Source of the DNA: Plasmodium coatneyi
Lineage: Eukaryota > Apicomplexa > Aconoidasida > Haemosporida > Plasmodiidae
Direction: 5' to 3'
Length of the DNA: 64,000 nucleotides
Assembly (NCBI RefSeq): GCF_001680005.1
Contig: NC_033564.1
Coordinates: 1,426,001-1,490,000, forward strand
A program made the translations under genes and the position numbers. Below are positions 12,001 through 22,505 of the stretch, one piece after another. Numbering within the stretch: position 1 is the first letter of the stretch; every line of letters begins with the position of its first letter. The notes beneath the pieces were generated by a model. It searched no databases and had not been told where the DNA came from. It worked only from the letters and a program-made list of their open reading frames with translations.

Positions 12001-13566
12001 GATGAAGGTTTAGGGAAGATGCAAAGATGTGGCGGATGCCAACCCCCTCCCCCTTATTCAGGATAAACTTATCAGATAGGAGAAAAAACATTCGGCGTGT
12101 AGACATACCTTGAACCTTTCCGACTGGATCTCCTCCAAAAGGTTCTTCTGGAAGAAGGCGGGGAGGGAGCGGAACAGTTCTACACTATTCGCGCTTTCCG
12201 CATTGTCTGAATAAAACTGGGCAACTATCCTTCTTCCCCCATCCTCCACTTTTGGTGCGCTGTTAAGTGTCTGCTTCTTGGCCCAGAGGAGGTCTAGAAC
12301 CATTTTTTTAAATTCTCCAATTTTTCCCAACAACCCCTCAGGTACAATGACAATGCCATACCTTTTGCTGAACAGGTCGTACCTCTTCTCTACAACGTAG
12401 ACAATAAAGTCAATTACATCCTTTAGTTTTTTTTTTTTCTTTTTAATTTCTTCGCTGATGAGAACTATGTTTGCCTTAGTCTGTAGGAAGCACTCCAATG
12501 CCACATGACTGGAGGAGTTCCCAATGACCCGAACAAAATGGTACCCACTCTGGTATGTTCGCACGTGGGATGTTAAGTAGCTTATATACTGACAGTAGGT
12601 AAAAATGGTCGTGTCGAAACCGAGTGAACATTCGACTAGGTTGCTATCCACCTCGTTGTGCACACTTTTCGGTGCACATACGATGCAGGTTTTTTTCCTG
12701 TTTCGTTTCTTTCCTGTTCGCGGATACTTGGCCTTTATTTCTTCATCGCTCAGGTCACTCACTATTTGGTACGTGGGGTCCTCGCCCCCATGCGTTGCAT
12801 TATCCACGCGCCCCGCTAAGAAGTGTACCTTCTCGAAGTATTCCGCTAGAAGAGTGATTTGTCTATGGCTGTCTACCCCACCTACGATAATCAACCCCGC
12901 CAAGTTCAGCTGTCTGCAAATCTTAAAGCACTTCTTCTTTCCACTTTCACTTAAAAAATCGAATGAGCTACTCTTCAGCATATCGAACCCCCCACTGTTT
13001 CGGAACATACTAATGTATTCATTTTTCAGCTCCATGAAGGAGTAGTTTTTCACGCCTTCAAATCCGTTAATAAATCCAAATAAGGTGTTTTTTTTATTTT
13101 TCTTTTTTAGACTATCTAGCATCCCACATACGATGTTGTGTCCTCCTGGTGCTGGCAACCCAGTGAATAGCACCCCCAAGTTTAGCGTGTCACCATCCTG
13201 TGTGCTCATGTGTAGCAGTTCCTGCAGTGTAGAATTCTCTGTGTAGTTCCCTCTACATGTGTCGTCCAACAGTTTCGTCGAGTCTGTCTCGTCGAAGAAT
13301 TTTTTCGTCTTAACGCTGCTAGACAGTGCGTTATCTAGCACGTTATCCAACGCGTTAGCAACTCCGTTCTCTGCGCATAAGTGAATCACGGGCTTCTTAA
13401 ATATATGGGGGAATTGCTTCTCCAGGGCGTCTTCCCCTGGGTACTGCTCCTGCTGCTCCTCCCTGATGACTACCTTCCCCTTCAGAACACGCGGCAGGGA
13501 GATTTTCTTCTTCCTCCTCTCCTTCTGTAGGTCGCTCAGGTGCTTCTTGGCGTTCTCGATATCCAT
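9026..13566 (-). CDS. PFK11: Two-domain phosphofructokinase-like protein, PFK11 type
   Basis: Five exons on the minus strand: 13566-12109, 11962-10107, 10016-9482, 9302-9228, 9115-9026, all in phase, 1337 residues. The protein is a fused alpha-beta 6-phosphofructokinase of the plant-like/PPi lineage. The first domain keeps the glycine loop GLPAPGGHN (about 136-144), but the GGDDS-like loop reads GGVDS (229-233) and the catalytic PKTIDxD segment reads PKSVHNE (299-305), so the catalytic aspartate is missing. The second domain is further eroded: VPVSLYNSFYRN stands where the catalytic loop should be and IGDEKV replaces the GGD loop. Plasmodium has two PFK genes, and PFK11 is the one reported to lack key residues, which fits. 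A regulatory or structural role is more likely than glycolytic catalysis; that is inference. Confidence 0.88.
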
Positions 13567-14556
13567 TTTTGGTTATCCAGGGGGGGGGTGGCAGTGTGGA
13601 TGTGGGGGGCGGTTGCGCGTGGTTTAGACGTGGTACTCCTACGGTTGTCGGTCGGGGTACTTAAAAAAGAGCCTCGCCTCAAAAAGAACCTTCAGTAAGA
13701 ATTTTCCAAATGAACAATCGGAGGAAGGATAATTCATGAGAGCTCATCCCTACTTCTTCGCATAAGCAATAAGACGGAGCGAAGAGAAAATTGCAAACGT
13801 ATCCTTAACCGTTTGCATGTGCCATTTGGGACATCCCCCCTTGCGCTCTACACACAACACAACGGATCACGTTCACACGTTCAATTGAGACAACAGTTGG
13901 TTCCTGGTCATATAAAACCGGAAGAGCTACTCTGGCGCAGTTTGTCCGTGAGAAGGCCCCTTCCCACCACAAATAACAATTAGCGTTCACTTTTCAAAAA
14001 AATAAAAAAAATTCAATATATAAAATTAAGTCTACTCTTTAGGGTTTAAAAAGGGAAGAAAAGAAGAAGAACAGATGTCTTTTTGTCTGCATGTGTATAT
14101 ATACGTGTAGACTGATCAGTGGTATTTTTCCTTTTTTTTTTTCATATGGATTGTTTTTAATTCCTTTGTAAAAAATGTAGATATACTACGTGTGGTTATA
14201 TAGAATGATCTGCTCCCCCAGGGGAAGAACATCCGATGATCTGTTAAGTGTTTTTTTTTTGGGGGGCAGTTGTATGGAGTGAACGAGAAGCTGCGAGCTA
14301 GTCACTTTGTTAATCAAAAAAATAAAAAGGACACGGATGGAACGCACATAATGGGAAACGGCACGCTGGGTAACGCATGGCCCAGCACCATGTGCAATGA
14401 TACTATGTGCCGCCACATCTTGTGAAGTGATACCATGTGACATCGCCCCCTCCAACCGCGTCATAAGTCGGCGAAATCATTAGAGTCTTCTCAGAGCACC
14501 ACTCACCTGAGCTTGGACAAATGCATACATTTGGGGTAGCCATTTCCCGTACATAC

Positions 14557-14597
<41 letters not shown>

Positions 14598-14734
14598 TGC
14601 ACTTTTTACCTGACTTATCTAGCCATTTTGCACATTTTTCGCTGCAGTTAACCGTATTTTTTTTTTTTTTTTTTTTTCCCCCTCTGTGCAGAGTTTTTCT
14701 TTTGGAGTGAAGAACCATTCCTATAGAGCGTATT
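13567..14734. other. intergenic region between GGPPS and PFK genes
   Basis: About 1.2 kb between two minus-strand genes; it should carry the PFK promoter. It holds T-rich blocks, including a run of about 35 T at 14562-14596 and 23 T at 14655-14678. No gene seen. Confidence 0.55.
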
Positions 14735-17454
14735 CTATGCACCAGTAAATAAAATTTCCATCAGGTACTTCAGTACGTATTCTATGCCTGCAGGTGGAGG
14801 GATGCGATAAAAAGAGGCTTTTAAATATGGGTCACAAATGGGGGAGGAAAAACGTAATAGACAAAATGAACAGTTGCGTGGGACACTTAAACAAAACGAA
14901 TGAATGGCTATCCAGGGGACATTACCTTCGTGGTGCAACTCGTTTATGGCACTGTAAAGAAGGGGGAATGAAAAAGAGGGGAAATGAACGGAAGACTGTC
15001 GCTGTGCCTCGGGGGATATGCAAAAGTGTAACTACAACAGTGTAACTACAACGGTGTAACTACATGTGGATTAGCAATAACGGAAAGAGCATCAAGGTGG
15101 CGTGTGATCATTCGCACACACACACACAGGAATTAACATGTGCCGGCACTCCGGCTGCTTACCCCAATATTTTCTCCTTCTGAGCCTTTTCGTAATTCTC
15201 GTAGTGCTTCTTAATCTTGTACTGCTCATAAATGCTTTCGATGACTTTTACACAGGCTGCGTTATTCTGGCCGTAATTTTTTACTATTTTCATTTTGTCC
15301 GATTCGGAGCACAGTTCAAAGGCCTACAAGGTTGGAAAAAAAAAAAAAAAAAAAAATGAATGAATGAATGAATGAATGAATGAAGGAGTGAGTAATTGAA
15401 TGGGTTGGGCATACATTGGTAGGGAGGAACAAAGGTGTGCGTTTTTTTCTCCGTTCCCCTTTTTGTCGTTTCTCCACACGAATTACCTTTATCAGGGGCC
15501 ACGTCAATTTGTTGTTCTGAATGTCCGTTCCCACCTTCCCTGTCTTTGTGCTGTCTGCGAAGACGTCCAAATAGTCGTCATGGACCTGCGGCGAAGTGTG
15601 ATCGGTACACATATATAAATATATATTTTCGCGCACGTGATTATGTCTTATTATGCGTAAGGTGAGAGGTTTCATCGTGGGGACGCCGCCTCCTCAGGGT
15701 GACTTCCCCATCCACTTGTCCACTCTACTGAGACGTTTGAAAAACCCACCTGGAAGTACTCGCCCATTAACATGGAGATGTCTTCAATTTTTTTATATAT
15801 CAAATTGTCTATGGCAATTCCGCCTAGTAGCATGCCTACGGGGAGTTGATCAGGGGAGTTGATCAGGGGAGTTGATCAGATAAGTGGTGAGAAGGGGAAA
15901 CACAAACCAATTGACTACGTGATGAATTATCCTCCTCATGAATTGGTTCATTGTGGTAAGGATGCAAATGTAAGCAGGGGCCCCTTCTGTGCGGGAATTG
16001 CCCCCCTTACGTACCACACACAATGGGAAGAAAGAAGGAGTAGTAGGCCGTCTTGTGGATAACTATATTTTTGTAAACCTCAAAATTAACCATATGAATA
16101 TTTATGACTTCCTGTTCGGGTGCGTTTATATTGTTCACGTCAATTTCCTTGTTCAGATCAGTGTACTTGTCGGAAAAGATGTTCGTGTCGAGGTGCTGTC
16201 CGATGATTGTCTTTAGGGTGGCGTCCCGGAAGGTCGAGAGGATGTCCACGTAGCAGCTCTCGTTCCGGAGGTATATTTCGATCAGCCTAAGGGGTCGCAA
16301 AAAAAAAAAATAAATAAAATAAAATAATAATGGTGAGAAAAATGGTGCAGATTAGAGAAAACGAAATGCACATCCATTAATGCCTTTCGACCAAACGGGA
16401 TAAAGTTATTCCCAAACATCCTTTTCGAGCCCCCTTACTTGTAAATCGAGTTATACAACAGGAGAAGGTCGTTCACGGCGTTCTTCGTCTCCACGTCTTT
16501 TAAGAGGTACCTGCGTTGGCGCAACAACAACAAAAAAAGAAACGCATTCCTATGTGCAAACCAGGTCCGAACAAATAGACGCACGTAAATGCCATGTGGA
16601 CATATGGACCCGCCTCCTCACCAGCAGTATTTCTTCCTTCTCTTTTCTCCCTTGTCCATGATGTCGTCCGCCACTAGGAAGGAGGCCTGCAAAATTTCTA
16701 TGCACCACGCTGTGAAGGAAAAAGAGGGGAAAATACACATTAATGTTGGTTCTAGTGAGAAGCTTCTATTTCCCTATTAGAAATGGTCCTTTCCTTGACA
16801 ACACTTCGTATTTGTGGAGGAGCCCAATTCACGTTCCCCTAAGTAGGCCCCTCACGACAGACTCGTCCTTACCCAAACAGGCCGCCTTCTCCCACTCGAT
16901 ACTGTTGATGTCTCTATTCTTCACATATTCGTAAATGAGGATGACTAGGATTCCTCTGTTGTATTTGCCCCCTGGGAGGGAAGGAAAGAAAGAGGGTGAT
17001 TAATGATGATCTGTGAGTTTATAACGTGGCCATAGGTACGCTTCCGTCGTGTCCTTTCATCCGATTTTGTATCGCATTGCGAACAGAGAGGAATATTTCG
17101 TTTCGCTTCTACACACCACGCACACCCCTCCGCCACGTTCTACAAGACGAAAGGTGGAAGAGACCTACCCAAGCAGTTGTAATCGAACAGTAGCTTGTAG
17201 TACTTCGAGATGTGTTCCTTGATTTGCTCTTCCAGTGCGTATTCGTTCAGGTGGCTCAGGAATGCGTCTCTGTACTTATCGTACATCTGTGGGAATGCGA
17301 CAACGTAAGAAGGTGTAAAATTGGAACTACGAGCACGCACGGGAAGGGGTTGAACCAGATGCACATATTTTCATCCTCAGTTTACATTTTTAAAAAAGGC
17401 CAAGCCGCTATCCGCGTCCTCCGAGTTTTTCTCCTTCATGTTTTCCACTCCCAT
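14735..17454 (-). CDS. Farnesyl/geranylgeranyl diphosphate synthase
   Basis: Eleven exons on the minus strand: 17454-17386, 17286-17169, 16971-16873, 16709-16622, 16510-16439, 16286-16015, 15835-15750, 15585-15487, 15323-15163, 14951-14926, 14787-14735; 380 residues. It condenses IPP with allylic diphosphates to make FPP and GGPP for protein prenylation, ubiquinone and dolichol synthesis. Plasmodium makes the IPP in its apicoplast. The first Asp-rich motif is DDIMD (110-114), the second DDYLD (271-275), and GGKYNRG near residue 63 is the IPP-binding segment. Exon 10 is only 26 bases, but it supplies AINELHHE, and its inclusion is required to reach the C-terminus IEYVLKYLMEILFTGA. The sequence is very like, but not identical to, what I remember of the P. 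vivax enzyme, which supports a related simian species. Confidence 0.95.
15026..15067. repeat. 14-bp tandem repeat, 3 copies
   Basis: gtgtaactacaac(a/g) repeated three times, the last copy partial, inside the intron between GGPPS exons 9 and 10. Confidence 0.85.
15355..15384. repeat. (TGAA)n microsatellite
   Basis: About seven TGAA units directly after a poly(A) run, in the intron between GGPPS exons 8 and 9. Confidence 0.9.
15840..15878. repeat. 13-bp tandem repeat, 3 exact copies
   Basis: Unit ggggagttgatca, three copies, immediately inside the acceptor end of the intron between GGPPS exons 6 and 7. Confidence 0.92.
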
Positions 17455-19124
17455 TTGTTGTATGTCCCTCCTTCGGTCAGCAGAGGTATGTCTGTGGTGC
17501 ACCTTTATTTTGCTATGCGACTAAGTGCCCTATTCTTAATTTTGCTGGCGTGCGGTAGGGGAAGCACACATATAGGTCATTCAACTGTACACTCGGGGGA
17601 AATAGCTTTTGGGGAGTTGCGTAGAAATTGATATTAACGTGTAGAAATAAAAAAAAAAAAAAAAAAAAAAAAAACAGCCAAGCGTGAATAATAATGAGGT
17701 AGTAATAAAAAGGAACAAAAAAAAGGATTACTTTATTTTATTCTATTTTATTCATGGACGTGCCGCGTTTTTCTTAAAATTGATCCCTTGAAAAAGCAAC
17801 ATTGGCAAAAGTGCTATATTGCGGTGAAGGTCGGAATGATCATTTTTTGTTTCTCCCAATTGTTGCATATTATAGGGACACTTAAAATTGAAGTCAGGGG
17901 TGTGTGGTGGGTGAGAGTCTTCCACGAGAATTCCTCGCTTTCATAGGCGGGGGAACGACTTTATAAGCTGCAAAAATAGGGGGCAGGGTACTATTACCAC
18001 GGAGTGATGTGCGGGACAGTTAGGTTAACTGGAAGGAGGTCATTGAATTTTTTCTTTTTTTTTTTCCTCAGTTAAGAAGCGCGCGCTGGTCATGTGCATG
18101 TTAAATTGTTCACATTTGTCCCCGGGGTTATGTCCATAATATTATATGTAGACTCCGCGTAGTAGTTTTTAAAAAAAAAAAAAAAAGAATAAGATGGTAG
18201 AAAGTTAAATCCCTTGGTTGACCCTACCCTTCTCATGTGCTCCTTTTGCCAAGCAGTTGCCCTAAAAAACTAATTATGTTCGACGGGTCTGAGTCATGTG
18301 CATTTTCGGGGAGAAACGGTTCAATGGGTTCAAATAATTAGGGGGACGCAAATTTTTCCTCCACAGTGAAAGGAGGCACCCGCTACAATCGTGTTGGCAA
18401 CGTTGTTCGCACAATGGGTGTGCTTGTCCCGGATGTGATGTGGAGGCAGCTAAAGAGGTAGCGACAAAAGATCCGTTCTTTTGCTTTTTCTCCCCCGGTG
18501 AGGTGGATTAAAAGTAGGGTCGTCTTCCCCTCGATAATTCGACAGACCCGAAAAAAAAATAAATAAATAAAAATAAAAAAATATAAAATAAATAAAAAAA
18601 TAAACATTGATCATAGGCAAAAGGGAACATGCAATGACACCTATTAGCGGCATCCTCCGCTTTCGCGAGGCAACCCAGTCTCATTCCCGTCGTGGGGCAT
18701 ACCGTTACGCGAACATCACGGGTGGAAAAACAACCCCGCAATGAGCAGAACCAGCAAAAGTACTTCCCTCGAATTGTGCAACCAGAGTATACTTCAAGGA
18801 AAAGCAGTACCCCCGACGCGAGCGCGACAAAGTGGAATGTAGGAACAACACAACACCTGGAGAAGAGCGAAATGGTCCACTCAGGGGAGTCATACGGTTA
18901 GTTATTAAAAAGCTAGAAAAAAAAAAAAAAAAAAGCAAATCCAAGTCCAAATATATAGCTACCCCAAACTGCCCTTACATTGAGGTGCCCCTTTAGAATG
19001 ATATTTCTACATGGCCCAATTTGTAGGTCGTGCCAAGTGACGTACCCAGTGGGAGCTACAGGAAGGAAAAAAGAAAAAAGGCACATAGAAGAGGCTAAGT
19101 GACAACCACATTCACCCCTCCACC
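17455..19124. other. divergent intergenic region between GGPPS and HCF101
   Basis: About 1.7 kb between two start codons on opposite strands, presumably with both promoters. It contains poly(A) runs (17651-17674, 18171-18186, 18916-18934) and an A/T-only block of AATA-type repeats at 18550-18604. No gene or RNA is supported. Confidence 0.55.
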
Positions 19125-20798
19125 ATGGACAGCGACTTCATCGACGAGGAATTCGTTCACGGGAAGGAGATAGAAAAAATAAAAAAAAAAAAGGAAGCAA
19201 TTCTAGACTGCCTCAAGAGTGTACTCGACCCAGACTTAAAAAAAAATATTGTCGAATTAAATTTTGTAAGAAACTTAAAAGTTGAAGAAACGGATAGTGG
19301 AAAGTACGTTATCCACTTTGATTTGAATCTGACCACCCCTGCTTGTCCGGTGAAGGACGAACTGTTGGAAGAGTGCCAGAAGAAATTGCGCTCCTACGAA
19401 TGGATTGAAGAGACGAACATTAACACCACATTTGTAAATTTTAATGAACATGGTGAAGAAGAAACATGGAAGAAAAAAAAAAACAAAAAAATTGAAAATG
19501 TGATAGTTGTGTATAGCTGTAAAGGTGGAGTTGGGAAGTCCTTCTTTTCGGTAAACTTTTCTTTTTACTTAAAAAAGAAGGGGGCAACTGTGGGGCTGCT
19601 GGATGCGGATATTAACGGGCCCAGCTTGCCGACGTTGCTCCCCTTTGGACATTCCTATGCTAGGTTTAAGAGCGTCCCGCGGGGGGGCGGTAAGATATTC
19701 TACGAAGGGGAAACGGAGAAAAGGGAAAGTGCTCTGGAAGACGATCTGACGGAAAAAGGGGTAGATGACGATCCCGGCGGGTACGACGCAGACCGACGCG
19801 CTATGCACCAAAATGACCGCCTTTTGGAAGACCCCCTCATCGAGCCACTCCTCTATGACGGTGTGAAGCTCATGTCCTACGCATACATAAAAAATCAGAA
19901 GAACTTAGGGTTTGCCTCCTTCAGGGGACCCATCCTAAACGAGTTAATAAAAGAATTCATAAACCAAGTAAACTGGGGAGTCTTAGATTATCTAATAATA
20001 GACCTCCCCCCGGGAACAAACGATATACATTTAAATCTGTTCGAGTCGGAAGACATCGATGGAGTCATCATGATAACCACCCCAAACGATCTGTCCATAA
20101 ATGACGTAAAGAAAGGAATAAACATGTGCACCCATTTCAACATTCCAATTGTTGGCCTTGTAATAAATATGAACTCCTTCATCTGTGACGGCTGTGAGAA
20201 AAATCACCAGCTTTTCAACAACTGTGATGTGAAGGAACTGAAGGAGGCATTTAATAACGTGTATGAAGTGCCCTTTCATCCTTTGCTCTCCAAAAATGTC
20301 TACCATAATGACCACACAGGAGAAAGACACTTCCCCTTTATCCTTTCGTTTGAAGATCACCACCTGGTTCACCTGTTGGAAAATGTCTTCCAAAGTTTAA
20401 CTCGAGAAATAGCAAGGATAAAATTTCAGCACAAATTAAATTTGCCTTCCATTCAGATTTATAAAAAAAACTTTCTCCAATTATCCTTCGACTCGATTGA
20501 CAACAAATTTGTTTTTTCGGATGACGTGTTGGTTTGCCACGTGAGGGACGTTCGTCGTAAATGTCCTTGTGATCGTTGCAAAGTGTTGGAAAAAAAGAAG
20601 AAAAAAAAAATACAGGATGGTAACTTACACGTGAAGGAAATTGTTAAGCTGGGCATTTACAACGTTAAGATTGTCTGGTCCGATATGCACGTCTCCGTTT
20701 TTTCGTACTCCCAATTGAAGCACATTTTTCTGAGTTCACGCGTGACTGGGGGAAATGCTATGTGCAGGACGGGGGCCAGTGCCTCCTTCGAGTGGTAA
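19125..20798 (+). CDS. HCF101: HCF101-type Fe-S cluster carrier (Mrp/NBP35 P-loop family)
   Basis: Single exon, 557 residues. Three domains in order: an N-terminal MIP18/DUF59 domain (about 25-105, with DPDLKKNIVELNFV and TTPACPVKDEL), a Mrp/ParA-type P-loop ATPase with Walker A CKGGVGKS (132-139) and DADINGPS, and a C-terminal DUF971-like domain (about 445-540, with VRDVRRKCPCDRC). A CxxC (CDGC, about 352-355) lies in the ATPase, as in members that carry a [4Fe-4S] cluster. This combination is that of HCF101, a plastid scaffold in plants. There is no clear N-terminal targeting sequence here, and the apicomplexan protein may instead be cytosolic; that is an inference. A Lys-rich insert interrupts the P-loop domain start and the last domain. 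Confidence 0.9.
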   Translation: MDSDFIDEEFVHGKEIEKIKKKKEAILDCLKSVLDPDLKKNIVELNFVRNLKVEETDSGKYVIHFDLNLTTPACPVKDELLEECQKKLRSYEWIEETNINTTFVNFNEHGEEETWKKKKNKKIENVIVVYSCKGGVGKSFFSVNFSFYLKKKGATVGLLDADINGPSLPTLLPFGHSYARFKSVPRGGGKIFYEGETEKRESALEDDLTEKGVDDDPGGYDADRRAMHQNDRLLEDPLIEPLLYDGVKLMSYAYIKNQKNLGFASFRGPILNELIKEFINQVNWGVLDYLIIDLPPGTNDIHLNLFESEDIDGVIMITTPNDLSINDVKKGINMCTHFNIPIVGLVINMNSFICDGCEKNHQLFNNCDVKELKEAFNNVYEVPFHPLLSKNVYHNDHTGERHFPFILSFEDHHLVHLLENVFQSLTREIARIKFQHKLNLPSIQIYKKNFLQLSFDSIDNKFVFSDDVLVCHVRDVRRKCPCDRCKVLEKKKKKKIQDGNLHVKEIVKLGIYNVKIVWSDMHVSVFSYSQLKHIFLSSRVTGGNAMCRTGASASFEW

Positions 20799-21119
20799 TC
20801 ACACACCACATGAACAGAGGTGCATCCCCCCACACACTGCAAGTAATTTGCTTTGCCATTTATGTCACCTTTTTAATTTTTTTTTTTTTTTAAAAACTCA
20901 TTTGTTTTGATATTTTTAAATGTGGATCTGTCCTCCCCATATGCACATCATGTCGCACAATGAGGATGGACTACACTGTTATAAAACAGTTACACAAAAA
21001 AGGGAAAGGTGCAGGGGAAATCATAAATATGAAGAGGTGAAGGAAGCAATGCATGCATCCACTGCTGCTTACCGCGAGTTTAACAAAATTTTTTCCTTTG
21101 CACCTGAAAACGTTTGGTG
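20799..21119. other. tail-to-tail intergenic region
   Basis: About 320 bases between two converging 3' ends, with a T-rich run at 20872-20892. Nothing else seen. Confidence 0.55.
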
Positions 21120-22505
21120 CTATTGCGGGCCCATGGTGCCTGCACCCCCAACTGGGGAAGATTTTTCCCCTTGGGAGGAAGCGCCTTGACTCGGGTTCCC
21201 ACAATTAGGAGGACCGGCAAAATTGCCACTACAGTTGGATTGCACCTGAATTATGTGCTCAATACACCTGGTAATATCCTGCACATGCATCATATCTTTA
21301 ACGCATAAAAAGTCGTTGTACATTTTCTTCGTCCAGGTAACCGGATCGAAGTAAATCCAACAACGGCAACTGCTTAAGTTACCCTGATGGAGCAAGTTTT
21401 TTGGAAAAAACCATTTTTTATAATTCCTGTGATAGGTCCACTTTCTCAGGTAAAGCTCTGACGCAGCATAAGCCTGCAGTACGTCCCTCGGTAAGTTGTA
21501 AAAAATGTAAAACAGCGTTTCTGTTTGCAGCTTCAAAAGTAGGGACAGACGAATTTGAAAGCGGGTGTTTAAATAACAGCTGGGTTTCACAAAATAGTCC
21601 TCATTATACGTTGGGTCTTCACTTATAGGGGATGTAAATGAAGAGAACAGATAGTCTGGCGAATTTAAATTCAACCCTAGGGTTGTCAGATCGGTTCCTA
21701 AGGCGAGCATATTCAATTGGGGGTCCGTCATCCTAATCACCTTTAGTATACCCATGAGTCCATAATTCGTTCGGTTGTACTTTTTAGCTCTTTCTGTCGT
21801 TTCGTAGAGTAGTTCATCTAGCGGAATGTTTTCCTCGTCGGAAGGGTGTATGTTTGGGTCTTCCCCGTCAGGTGCACTACTACATGCGTAGTCATTTGGT
21901 GTCTGTTCCTTTGAAGGGCCTAGACATCCTTTACTGGTAGTTCTGTTTGGTTCTTCTTCATTTTTTTCGTGGCCCTCCTCTGGGAGACTTCCTCCCTCCT
22001 GGGTGGCAATACCGTCTGTACATTGGATAACGCATTTCCCTTGTGCCTCCTCTCCAGCTCGGTTTTCATTCCTCTTCACAGGATCGTCACATTGTGGATT
22101 CCCATTTGAGCACTTAACCTTGGTTCCCACTTCTTCCCTCCCAGAAGCATAATAACTTTCACTTTTGTCTTTAAAATGATCTTCCCTTTTTTCGCTCACT
22201 TTATTTTTCATCAGGTTAGCCGAAACGTCACTGAGTGGGTTCTTCTGTTCTTCGTCTCCCTGATTATATGTTTTTTCACCGCCTCCTTGGAGCTCCCTTG
22301 TGGAAGCAGTAGTGAGCGTCCCTGTAGGATCTTCCCCTTCGCTGGGTGCATTATTATCTTCTATAACATCCGACGCTGGGTCATTCGTTTCGCTATTTAT
22401 CATGTCGTTATCTTCCCCTTTGCTATTTCCTTCCGCATTTTTTTTTTTTTTTTTTCTGGCCAACTTAATGGGATTCTTCCCCTTTTCTTTATTTCCTCTC
22501 CCCAT
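21120..22505 (-). CDS. NOT2/3/5-domain protein of the CCR4-NOT complex
   Basis: Single exon, 461 residues, from ATG at 22505. The N-terminal half (about 1-235) is low complexity: Lys-rich, then Glu/Asn/Gly-rich and probably disordered. The C-terminal half is a NOT2_3_5 domain: LGTDLTTLGLNLNSPDYLF, then VKPSCYLNTR, LKLQTETLFYIFYNLPRDVLQ, AASELYLRKWTYH and KKWFFPK are in the family order (about 265-400). CCR4-NOT is the main cytoplasmic deadenylase complex and controls mRNA decay; NOT2 and NOT3 C-terminal domains pair with each other on the NOT1 scaffold. Which of NOT2 or NOT3/5 this is cannot be settled by eye, though the missing N-terminal coiled coil favours NOT2. A Pro/Gly-rich tail follows the domain. 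Confidence 0.88.
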   Translation of the reverse strand: MGRGNKEKGKNPIKLARKKKKKNAEGNSKGEDNDMINSETNDPASDVIEDNNAPSEGEDPTGTLTTASTRELQGGGEKTYNQGDEEQKNPLSDVSANLMKNKVSEKREDHFKDKSESYYASGREEVGTKVKCSNGNPQCDDPVKRNENRAGEEAQGKCVIQCTDGIATQEGGSLPEEGHEKNEEEPNRTTSKGCLGPSKEQTPNDYACSSAPDGEDPNIHPSDEENIPLDELLYETTERAKKYNRTNYGLMGILKVIRMTDPQLNMLALGTDLTTLGLNLNSPDYLFSSFTSPISEDPTYNEDYFVKPSCYLNTRFQIRLSLLLKLQTETLFYIFYNLPRDVLQAYAASELYLRKWTYHRNYKKWFFPKNLLHQGNLSSCRCWIYFDPVTWTKKMYNDFLCVKDMMHVQDITRCIEHIIQVQSNCSGNFAGPPNCGNPSQGASSQGEKSSPVGGAGTMGPQ

